DNA from: Fidelibacterota bacterium | GTDB lineage: Bacteria > Fidelibacterota > Marinisomatia > Marinisomatales > SCKK01 | Length of the DNA stretch: 49,866 bases | Assembly (NCBI GenBank): GCA_004124475.1 | Contig: SCKK01000024.1 | Coordinates: 1 to 49,866 of the forward strand | Reading direction: 5' to 3' | Shown here: positions 42,894-49,866 of the stretch, piece by piece | Numbering within the stretch: the stretch's first letter is position 1 | Layout of the letters: each line of letters opens with the position of its first letter | Position numbers and translations under genes: made by a program | Notes under the pieces: model-generated | Seen by the model: the letters and a program-made list of their open reading frames with translations, nothing else | Told to the model about the DNA's origin: nothing | Databases searched by the model: none

Positions 42894-43435
42894 ATGAAAC
42901 CGGAAACAGATATATCTAAATATTATCATCTTGGTAACCCCCAATTACTGAAAACCAATCCCATAGCTTTATTCTGCTCCGTCAAATGTCAAGGCGACAA
43001 AATCTTAGAAACCTATGACCAATGTGTGAAATGGCGGAAAGAAGTGCAGTCTATTATCAGGGGGTTCTATTCACCCATGAAAAAAAATGTCTGAGGATTC
43101 TATTGAAAGGAAGTCAGCCAATAGTAATTTGTTTAGCCCGGAGTATCTGGAAACGATTTCCTCTGGAATTGAAGAAAGCCATCAACCATAATAGATTGCT
43201 CATAATCACAAAATTCCCAAGTGGGATTAATAGAGTGACAAAAAGAAGAGCTATCGAGCGAAATCAGTTTATTGCTCATTTATCAGATACTCTTTTTATT
43301 TCACACGCATCGCCTGGGGGTAAATTGGAATCACTTTGTAAAGAATGGATGACATTGAATAAGTCTTTGTACACCTTTAAAAGAAAATATAATGGAAATC
43401 TTTTGCAGTTTGGGGTCAAACCTTATTGGAATTAG
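42894..43435 (+). pseudogene. DprA/Smf-like Rossmann protein with a frameshift at an A run
   Basis: The first frame reads YYHLGNPQLLKTNPIALFCS, then VKCQGDKILETYDQCVKWRK and FYSPMKKNV before a stop at 43094. The next frame resumes as KKCLRILLKGSQPIVICLAR, then ERNQFIAHLSDTLFISHASP and GGKLESLCKEWM. Together they make a free-standing DprA-like (LOG-fold) protein of about 180 residues, with the G-F-x-S-P-x-E-K segment around the shift. The shift lies in ATG followed by 8 A (43081-43087 region). One more A would restore the frame. The truncated copy at 39.3 kb has the same deficit, so slippage-based expression is conceivable. Confidence 0.75.
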
Positions 43436-43510
43436 AGATATTGCATTATATAATTTTTAGAATTGCTCCACATATTGTACTTTCCTGAAAACAGGAGATC
43501 GATACTCACC

Positions 43511-45322
43511 ATGAAAATCACAAAAATCATTCTCATTCTAATATTGGGATGCTCAACAATTTCAGCAAGGGTCCCTCGCCCTCAGATTACCTATCACCTC
43601 TCCATGCCGGAACCCCATACACATTATTTCCATGTGGAACTGACCATAGAAAATAACACAGAATCCCTTCTCGTACTCAAGATGCCAGTCTGGACACCGG
43701 GATCTTACCTCATTCGGGAATTCTCACGGCATATTCCCAGGGTAAATGCTTCCGCCAACAATAAACCTCTATCCGTCAAAAAGACCGCAAAAAATGAGTG
43801 GACAGTAAAAACAGGAAAGCACCAAACTATTATTATTCAGTATAAGATATACGCATTTGAACAATCGGTCAGGACGAGTTTTTTAAACAGTTCCCGTGGA
43901 TATGTGAATGGAGCTTCCGTCTTTCTATATGTGGAGGGGAGAGAAAATGAACCGGGTATCCTTAAAGTCCGCCCGTTTAAACAGTGGTATACCATTTCTA
44001 CAGGTCTGCCAAAAGTCCGAGGAAAACGACGAACCTATGAGTTTCCTAATTATGATATTTTAATAGATTCCCCCATTTTGGTAGGAAATCATAAAGTATT
44101 GGAATTTACCGTGGATGACATCCCCCACGAAATAGCCGTTTTTGGTCAAGGTAATATGGATGAAAAAATATTAATTACGGATTTCAAAACGATCGTCGAA
44201 TCCAGTCGGGATATTTTTGGCTCTCTACCCTATAATCGATACGTATTTCTCCTATTACTGTTGGAAAAAGGTCGAGGCGGTCTGGAGCATCTCAATTCCA
44301 CAACCCTCGAAATCAACCGCTGGATTTTTACCGATGAAAACAAATATAAAGACTTTCTTACGCTGGTAAGCCACGAGTTTTTCCACACGTGGAATGTCAA
44401 AAGAATCCGACCCATCGCTTTGGGTCCCTTTGATTACGACATAGAAAATTATACGGAAGACCTCTGGATATCGGAAGGCATTACCAGCTACTTTGAACAC
44501 TTGATCCTTCTTCGAGGGGAAATCTTCACAGACTACGACTTTCTCGAATACCTTGGTAAAGATATAAAAACTGTAGAAACCACACCGGGCAGAAAGGTCC
44601 AATCATTGACAGAATCCAGTTATGATACTTGGATCAAATTTTACCGCAAGGATGAAAATTCACCCAATACGCAAATCTCCTACTATTCGAAAGGAAGTTT
44701 GGTAGGTATGATTCTCGACCTTGTCATCCTGGAAAATACCAAAGGAGAAAAATCCCTGATAGATGTATTTCGCACACTTTATACCGGCATTTATGAAAAA
44801 GAAAACAGAGGATTTACCTCCACTGAATTCAAGGAGATATGCGAGTCTATTGCAGGACGGAAGTTAGACGATATATGGAAATACGTATCCGGAACCGAAG
44901 AGATTGACTACAACACATATCTATATCCATTAGGATGTGTATTGGAACCTGGCTACAGTGATGAAATGACTGACTCAACTGCCTATTTTGGATTTAGGAT
45001 GACTTTACATGAGAAATATGTCGTGGTAAAAAATGTATACGACGGATTTCCTGCCTACCTTGGGGGTCTCAATGTTCATGATGAGATTATTGCCATTGAT
45101 GATATTCGTATAAATAACAATATGCTAATTCCTCAATTGAGAGAAAAATCTATAGGAAAACCGGTCAAATTTCTTATTGCCAGAGAAGGCAATATTCAAA
45201 CCATAAAAATAACTCCCGTTCCGGCACCGTATTATTCATTTACCTTAAAAAAATTAGACGAAGCCGCTGACCAGCAAAAAATACTCTACCAAAAATGGAC
45301 ACAGACTCCGTGGGAAGAATAG
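43511..45322 (+). CDS. M61-family (glycyl) aminopeptidase with PDZ domain
   Basis: 603 residues from the ATG at 43511, preceded by AGGAG at a suitable distance. An upstream in-frame start would spoil the signal peptide (KITKIILILILGCSTISA). N-terminal beta domain, then the zinc catalytic part LVSHEFFHTWNVKRIRP (HExxH) and the third ligand in LWISEGITSYFEHL. A C-terminal PDZ domain covers about residues 500-585 (GFPAYLGGLNVHDEIIAIDD). M61 enzymes are secreted or periplasmic aminopeptidases. It ends 28 bases inside the next gene. Confidence 0.92.
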   Translation: MKITKIILILILGCSTISARVPRPQITYHLSMPEPHTHYFHVELTIENNTESLLVLKMPVWTPGSYLIREFSRHIPRVNASANNKPLSVKKTAKNEWTVKTGKHQTIIIQYKIYAFEQSVRTSFLNSSRGYVNGASVFLYVEGRENEPGILKVRPFKQWYTISTGLPKVRGKRRTYEFPNYDILIDSPILVGNHKVLEFTVDDIPHEIAVFGQGNMDEKILITDFKTIVESSRDIFGSLPYNRYVFLLLLLEKGRGGLEHLNSTTLEINRWIFTDENKYKDFLTLVSHEFFHTWNVKRIRPIALGPFDYDIENYTEDLWISEGITSYFEHLILLRGEIFTDYDFLEYLGKDIKTVETTPGRKVQSLTESSYDTWIKFYRKDENSPNTQISYYSKGSLVGMILDLVILENTKGEKSLIDVFRTLYTGIYEKENRGFTSTEFKEICESIAGRKLDDIWKYVSGTEEIDYNTYLYPLGCVLEPGYSDEMTDSTAYFGFRMTLHEKYVVVKNVYDGFPAYLGGLNVHDEIIAIDDIRINNNMLIPQLREKSIGKPVKFLIAREGNIQTIKITPVPAPYYSFTLKKLDEAADQQKILYQKWTQTPWEE

Positions 45323-45948
45323 TATCAACTGAAAATAGTCCCGTTGTAGTACTTGCGAATGGTCCTTTTCCTACTCACCCCATTCCACTGAAAATACTTA
45401 AATCAGCCAATGCTTTAATTTGTTGTGATGGCGCTGCTGATAAAGCATTGAAGAATGGTCTAAAACCAAAGGTTGTTATCGGAGACCTCGATTCTGTAAA
45501 ATCAGATTTATCTGCTCTCGAAGTAGAAGTCGTTCATTTAAAAAGTCAGAATAATACCGATTTAGAAAAAACACTACAATGGTGCGTGGAACAGGGTATT
45601 GACCACGTAGTTGTCATTGGCGCCACAGGTACAAGGGATGATCACACCCTTATTAATTTGATGTTGTTACGATATTTTAATTCTCAATTAAAAATAAGAA
45701 TAGTAACAGATTTCGGAACGATTTATTGCGTTGATGATAAAAAACAATTTAATACGCTACCTGGTCAACGCGTTTCATTAATTCCACTGGATAAAGATGT
45801 TCGTATCACGACAATGGGAATGAAATATCAACTAAAAAACGAAACCGTGAAATCTATTACCCAAGGAATAAGTAACATAGCCGTTAATAATACTATTTCA
45901 GTCACTGTCCATAACGGAAGCGTCCTTGTCTTTATTGCCCATTTTTAG
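45295..45948 (+). CDS. thiamine pyrophosphokinase
   Basis: 217 residues. Transfers pyrophosphate from ATP to thiamine, giving the cofactor TPP directly from salvaged thiamine. Motifs: ALICCDGAADKAL, VVIGDLDSV, NNTDLEKTLQW and VVIGATGTRDDHTLINLMLL are those of the Thi80/ThiN family. The C-terminal beta-sheet lobe (GQRVSLIPL; ISVTVHNGSVLVFI) is complete. It overlaps the M61 gene by 28 bases and the symporter by 1 base. Confidence 0.93.
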   Translation: MDTDSVGRIVSTENSPVVVLANGPFPTHPIPLKILKSANALICCDGAADKALKNGLKPKVVIGDLDSVKSDLSALEVEVVHLKSQNNTDLEKTLQWCVEQGIDHVVVIGATGTRDDHTLINLMLLRYFNSQLKIRIVTDFGTIYCVDDKKQFNTLPGQRVSLIPLDKDVRITTMGMKYQLKNETVKSITQGISNIAVNNTISVTVHNGSVLVFIAHF

Positions 45949-47330
45949 TGGATACACCCCTTCATCTAATAGACGTTGGTATTATTCTTCTCTACTTTGT
46001 GATACTTCTATTCCTCGGTTTATTCCGAAATAAAAAACAGTCCCAATCCGAACATGATTACCTTTTAGCGGGACGGAGATTAAGTCTGATCCCTTTTTCT
46101 GCTTCTCTCGTGGCTACATGGTATGGAGGTATCTTAGGTGTAGGCGAATTCACCTATCTTTACGGCTTTTCTAATTGGGTCGTATTCGGATTACCATATT
46201 ATCTATTTGCAATACTTTACGCCGTATTCATCGCTGAAAAGATCCAGTCGAAACAGGCTATCACCATTCCTGACCGTTTTTATTCCCAATATGGGAAAAT
46301 CCCAGGTGTTATAAGCGCTATCTACGTTATGATCCTCTCGTCCCCTGCCCCCTACATTTTGAGTGTTGGGATAATCCTGGATCTCATTTTTGATTTAGGT
46401 CTTTTATTGTCACTTTTTCTTTCAACCCTTTTTAGTATGGTCTACATCTATCGAGGGGGATTAAAGTCAGTAATCCGGACAGATTTGCTACAGTTTGGCT
46501 TGATGTTTTTGGGATTTATCATCATAGTGGCGTTATCTGCTAAGGAATTTGGAGGATTTAGTACCTTAAAAAATTCGCTCCCACCCGATCATTTCACTTG
46601 GCGGGGAGGCAATTCAACTTTTTACATTTTAGTCTGGTTTTTTATTGCACTTTGGACATTTATCGACCCGGGATTTTATCAACGATGTACAGCTGCTTCT
46701 TCCCCGGCAACCGCAAAAAAGGGGATTCTTCTCTCAATCATATTTTGGGGTATATTTGACTTTCTTACCCTTTCCACAGGACTTTACGCAAGAATGGCGC
46801 TACCTGATTTGAAAGATCCCCTATTAGCTATTCCCACATTTGGAACAGTTATCCTTCCCCCTGTTGCCATGGGGCTATTTTTCGTCGGACTGCTTGCAAC
46901 AATTATGTCTACTATCGATTCCTTTGGCTTCATCAGTGCAATTACCTTTGGTCGGGATATCATGTGGCGAGTCCGGAAAAAAAAGGAGAACCCGATAAAG
47001 TGGACACAAATTGGTTTATTAGTTACAGGAGTAATATCACTTTTATTCGCATGGCTCCTCCCGTCTGTGGTCGATCTGTGGTATGCTATCGGTAGTGTCG
47101 TCGTGCCAGGATTGTTAATCCCGTTCTTAACAACATTTCAAGAACGAAATACACTACCAGGAATGGCTTGGATGATGGCGGTTCCAACAGGAGTAAGTCT
47201 GCTATGGTTTCTGGTTGGTGTCAGCTCGGGAGGTGAACTCCCCGCATACCCATTTGGGATTGAACCCTTTTATCCGGGGATCATTGTTTCATTCATCTGG
47301 TGGATTATTATTCGATCTAAAAGGCAATAG
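45948..47330 (+). CDS. sodium:solute symporter (SSS family), possibly for thiamine
   Basis: 460 residues, GTG start overlapping the kinase stop. About 13 hydrophobic helices. SSS features: RNKKQSQSEHDYLLAGRRL after helix 1, SASLVATWYGG (sodium-site region of TM2), then RGGLKSVIRTDLLQF near helix 6 and the LLATIMSTIDSFGFISAITF segment of TM9. The substrate is not readable from sequence. Translational coupling to thiamine pyrophosphokinase suggests thiamine or a precursor. That is inference. Confidence 0.9.
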   Translation: MDTPLHLIDVGIILLYFVILLFLGLFRNKKQSQSEHDYLLAGRRLSLIPFSASLVATWYGGILGVGEFTYLYGFSNWVVFGLPYYLFAILYAVFIAEKIQSKQAITIPDRFYSQYGKIPGVISAIYVMILSSPAPYILSVGIILDLIFDLGLLLSLFLSTLFSMVYIYRGGLKSVIRTDLLQFGLMFLGFIIIVALSAKEFGGFSTLKNSLPPDHFTWRGGNSTFYILVWFFIALWTFIDPGFYQRCTAASSPATAKKGILLSIIFWGIFDFLTLSTGLYARMALPDLKDPLLAIPTFGTVILPPVAMGLFFVGLLATIMSTIDSFGFISAITFGRDIMWRVRKKKENPIKWTQIGLLVTGVISLLFAWLLPSVVDLWYAIGSVVVPGLLIPFLTTFQERNTLPGMAWMMAVPTGVSLLWFLVGVSSGGELPAYPFGIEPFYPGIIVSFIWWIIIRSKRQ

Positions 47331-47594
47331 AACTATCCTGATTTAAAGATTCCAACTTTTGTTCCCCGTCCTGACAAGTTGAACCAAACCTGTCAGATCG
47401 AGATAAATGTGAATTAAGCATCCATCAATTGACGGACAAATTCCTTACCTGTGTTTCTTAAACATCCGAATTCTAAAGTAGAACAAGATGGTATCTTGTA
47501 GTACAATTCTACCTGATACCTGTGAAAAGTTTAAGAGTTTAAAACTTACTTTTGGAATGCTCTCTCCTGTATTTTCCAGTAAGATTTACTGTAG
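47331..47594. other. intergenic stretch, one weak hairpin
   Basis: CTGACA/TGTCAG arms near 47369-47396 form a weak stem after the symporter stop but without a T run. Nothing else recognised. Confidence 0.4.
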
Positions 47595-47825
47595 ATGAAA
47601 ACGAAGATACTTCAAACAATTATCATTTCTGTTTTTTTATTCAATCATCTTTCCACTGAAATCAATATAAATGGCTGGGTAGTATACAAAAAATACAATC
47701 CAATGGAGACTGTTCTCGTGCAGTACCTTCGAGACGGGATAGTTCTCGATGAGGATTCCACTTCTGTGTATGGAATTTCACATTTCTCCGTTCCCGACCT
47801 TGGAATTAATGAATATATGGAATAG
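47595..47825 (+). pseudogene. N-terminal part of a secreted protein with carboxypeptidase-regulatory-like domain
   Basis: 76 residues. Signal peptide (KTKILQTIIISVFLFNHLST) followed by ININGWVVYKKYNPMETVLV, then a VYGISHFSVPDLGI end, the strand pattern of CarboxypepD_reg/beta-sandwich domains of FCB exported proteins. Such domains need more strands and are usually N-terminal to much larger proteins. The frame ends at 47825, exactly where the opposite-strand SIR2-like gene also ends, so the two are probably cut at one junction. Confidence 0.55.
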
Positions 47826-48183
47826 GGCAACCCTGCATATCCATACCTTTTACTTCAGGTATAAAATAATAATTTATGAGTAAATCCAGATATGAACATA
47901 CAAATTCAATATTCAAGGAATTTAAAAATTCTTCAAAATTACGGTTTAAAATTTTGCTATTATCTTGCTTTTCAAGCCAATCAATTAGATCCTGGACTGT
48001 ATCATGGAAGTATGTCAATAACTTAATAAATGCTGCTCTATCATGCGGCCATCTTCCAGAATGTTTATAATTTTCATCATCATTTAAAGATTTTTGACAT
48101 ATAGCTTTGATGAATCCATTTGCGAGAGGGGCATCTGCAATAGCTTTCGCAAAGCCCGCACCTATAATAAATAATCTTGCCAT
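47806..48183 (-). pseudogene. SIR2-like (or AbiH-like) N-terminal fragment
   Basis: 125 residues. N-terminal nucleotide-binding strand-turn-helix LFIIGAGFAKAIADAPLANG is that of SIR2-like defence effectors (and, less well, AbiH). NRNFEEFLNSLNIEFVC follows, as in the helical part of these proteins. SIR2-like effectors are normally several hundred residues, and the NAD-pocket Asn/His motifs further on are missing. The C-terminus collapses after FIPEVKGMD into sequence shared with the junction. The gene points away from the HEPN gene on the same strand, downstream of it by 94 bases. Confidence 0.55.
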
Positions 48184-48277
48184 TACTTACGTCTGAAAGT
48201 CTACCAAATAATCTATGTTCATATATTTCCTAGACTTTATTATTCGACAGTATATGTATCTGAAGCTTTTATAGTGA

Positions 48278-49738
48278 TCACCATTTGGATAGTATTTCTT
48301 TGTAACGTTCCACGTACTTGTATGGGTACATCACACGTGATAAGTAGTTTTCACTTACTTCAGATTTTTCAATAGACCACCCTAATATATCAAGTATCAT
48401 TCTTTCAGCTGTCCAACGAAGATGTTCAGTTGCATTCATTAGAGCAACATACATTGACTCATCAATTTCTTCGCCATGAATCAACTTATCTCTTATGCCC
48501 TTGAGAGTTATACCATTTCTTGATTTTGTTAGGGGCCAAAGATCATCAAGTTTCGTGGAATAACGCTCACAAAACTTTTCAAACGCAGTTGAAAATGAAA
48601 TACGGTTCAATTCACCTAATTTTTCATAGATCAGTTTTCTATCCTCTTTCTTACTACTTGAAGCCAACACTGATTTCTTTTTTATGAATTCTACGATCTC
48701 TTTTTTTAAAGTACTCCAATCGTCAGACATTAATATTTTGTTAGGCTCATCATGTTCTTGATGAAAGAATAGGACTATTGATTCTACGGCTGTAAATAGC
48801 GACTTAAATGATTCTTCAATGGTACTGATGTTTTGATAGGAAATAGAGAAAATGGCTTGTTTAATGAGATTGTTGTGAGAAAAACCAATATAGTTGCTAA
48901 AAGCCGTCTTAATGAAGTTTTCAAAATCAATTAAATCGATTAGTCCATTTCTGGAACGATCATCCTTTCCTAAATTGTCAACAGATATGTTTCTTCTATA
49001 AAACTTTTTCAAGGTCTTGCCGTCATACAGACTCCAGCCAATACAACTAATTCTTTTGCGTTCCGAAAATGAGGTCAGCAATAAAAAGTCATCTAAGTAT
49101 GAGAGTGTTGAATCTAAACTAAATGATGACGACTTAGATTCAAATCGGGCGAAGAGTTCTATAATGGTGATTGTTTCCTGATCTTCATCTTCGAAGTATT
49201 TATAATCTGTATCGAATAATAGTTCTATGTTGTTGGGTAGCAAGAAGCTAAACGACCGTCCATTTTTTACCTCGACCTCCCCGGTGTATGATTGTATGAT
49301 AGCCTTGCTAGGATATAGAAACTCACTTGGCGATATCCAAAAATCACACATAAGTTTATCATCATTTTTTTCGGAATCATTTATGTAGCTAGTTATTTCT
49401 AAATCGAACGGATTGAGACCAATGACATTATCTTTAATCCTATCAGTCCAAGTCATCTGATTAGCGCTTTTCACATAGACTTCTCTCGCAACGATTCTCT
49501 TTTGAATTTGGCCGTCATAACCCTTAATCACACCCTCAATTCCGAAACGAGATAATCTGGCTATCTCTCCGTACTGCTCAGAATCTGGGAGCAAAACTAA
49601 TTCAATTGGACCTAACGATTTCCTTGGTAAGTATATTTCACATAACACATCCTCATAGCTTTCCCCATAACTATTAACATTTACAAGTAGCTTATAGCTC
49701 GGAATTATTTTCTTAGACATCGTCTGCTTTTTTACCAT
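48278..49738 (-). CDS. HEPN-domain protein, ApeA-like putative antiphage RNase
   Basis: 486 residues. The N-terminal 300 residues are mostly beta (an ApeA-type N-domain; segments LVNVNSYGESYEDVLCEIYL, then ISCIGWSLYDGKTLKKFYRR). The C-terminal part is a HEPN helical domain with the catalytic R-x4-H motif RDKLIH (R416, H421) and a following ALMNATEHLRWTAERMIL helix. ApeA proteins are reported abortive-infection factors that cleave RNA. The call is by pattern, not by alignment. The ATG at 49738 touches the terminal repeat. A second Met (MSKK, 49720) is also possible. No ribosome site is evident at either, so the native leader may have been lost. Confidence 0.72.
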   Translation of the reverse strand: MVKKQTMSKKIIPSYKLLVNVNSYGESYEDVLCEIYLPRKSLGPIELVLLPDSEQYGEIARLSRFGIEGVIKGYDGQIQKRIVAREVYVKSANQMTWTDRIKDNVIGLNPFDLEITSYINDSEKNDDKLMCDFWISPSEFLYPSKAIIQSYTGEVEVKNGRSFSFLLPNNIELLFDTDYKYFEDEDQETITIIELFARFESKSSSFSLDSTLSYLDDFLLLTSFSERKRISCIGWSLYDGKTLKKFYRRNISVDNLGKDDRSRNGLIDLIDFENFIKTAFSNYIGFSHNNLIKQAIFSISYQNISTIEESFKSLFTAVESIVLFFHQEHDEPNKILMSDDWSTLKKEIVEFIKKKSVLASSSKKEDRKLIYEKLGELNRISFSTAFEKFCERYSTKLDDLWPLTKSRNGITLKGIRDKLIHGEEIDESMYVALMNATEHLRWTAERMILDILGWSIEKSEVSENYLSRVMYPYKYVERYKEILSKW

Positions 49739-49866
49739 TCGGCGAAATTTTTAATCGATGTCGCGAAACAGAATTTAATTCGCTACAAGCCACTTTCGGT
49801 TATTTGATTTTTACTTGACCAATACAATTTACGCAATCTGCGTTGATTGGTCATACATTCCTTTCT
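49739..49866. repeat. 128-bp inverted terminal repeat, right copy (probable IS end)
   Basis: Exact reverse complement of 1-128. It starts TCGGCGAAATTTTTAATC at the gene border and runs to the end of the window. Both copies present the same element end toward the interior, so the two elements are in opposite orientation. The rest of the element is not visible. Confidence 0.75.

Noticed and set aside
43440-43510. Possible TPP riboswitch upstream of the peptidase/thiamine kinase operon
   Set aside because: No CTGAGA or ACCTGA-type conserved segments were found here or before the kinase start.
1-49866. CRISPR array
   Set aside because: No regularly spaced identical repeats were found. The low-complexity arrays are degenerate and unspaced.
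1-49866. Terminal repeats as evidence of a circular or linear phage or plasmid
   Set aside because: The gene content is chromosomal (hem, his, secA, nusB), and the repeat is inverted rather than direct. An insertion-element end fits better.

Overview
The window looks like one whole contig from a bacterium of the FCB group (Marinimicrobia, Calditrichota or Ignavibacteria type). The clues are a C-terminal sorting domain with the NYPNPFNP signature (15461-15904), a BNR-type lipoprotein, a free-standing four-helix-bundle (23S IVS-type) gene set in low-complexity repeats, and many small palindromic repeats. Taxonomy is inference. Both ends carry the same 128-bp sequence in inverted orientation (1-128 and 49739-49866). 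It cuts a DUF454 gene on the left and touches the start codon of a HEPN (ApeA-like) gene on the right, so it is probably the end of an insertion element at which assembly stopped.

Layout. 0.4-13 kb: a minus-strand heme operon led by a TetR regulator, tetR-hemA-C-D-E-[toxin-antitoxin relic]-hemF-N-H-Y-B-L. It covers every step from glutamyl-tRNA to protoheme. 13-16 kb: a scar region with a decayed IS110 transposase, the 3' end of an RND pump gene, a tRNA-like fragment, an intact tRNA-Leu(UAG) and the tail of a secreted protein. 16-20.2 kb: secA, a metallophosphoesterase and nusB. 20.2-21.1 kb: a four-helix-bundle gene between inverted G-rich and C-rich arrays. 21.1-25.4 kb: phoH, thiolase, acyl-CoA dehydrogenase and branched-chain aminotransferase in one tight operon. 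25.8-28.7 kb: a plus-strand island of small toxin-antitoxin-like pairs and a lipoprotein, separated by direct repeats and attC-like folded sites. 28.7-29.7 kb: relics of a P-type ATPase, a ribbon-helix-helix gene and argG.

29.7-36.9 kb: a histidine operon, hisG-D-C-HAD-B-H-A-F-I. It is preceded by an attenuator with a short leader peptide rich in His codons. No hisE and no classical histidinol-phosphatase are present. The HAD gene in the operon is the natural phosphatase candidate. 37.3-39.2 kb: a Na/phosphate cotransporter and a PhoU-like gene. 39.2-43.4 kb: a damaged stretch bounded by two copies of a DprA-like segment that share a frameshift. Between them are a frameshifted multiheme cytochrome c, a STAS protein, a small zinc-ribbon-like protein, a frameshifted DUF3750 gene and an SRPBCC relic. 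43.5-47.3 kb: an M61 peptidase, thiamine pyrophosphokinase and a sodium:solute symporter overlapping it. 47.6-49.9 kb: a truncated secreted protein meeting a truncated SIR2-like gene, then the HEPN gene, which looks like a remnant of a defence locus.

The core biosynthetic operons are intact and translationally coupled, with 1-17 bp overlaps at most junctions. Decay is concentrated at 13-15 kb, 28.7-29.7 kb, 39-43 kb and the two ends. The least ordinary items are the four-helix element with complementary flanks, the attC-like cassette array without a visible integrase, the his attenuator, the HAD gene of the his operon, and the HEPN/SIR2 locus at the mobile-element border.
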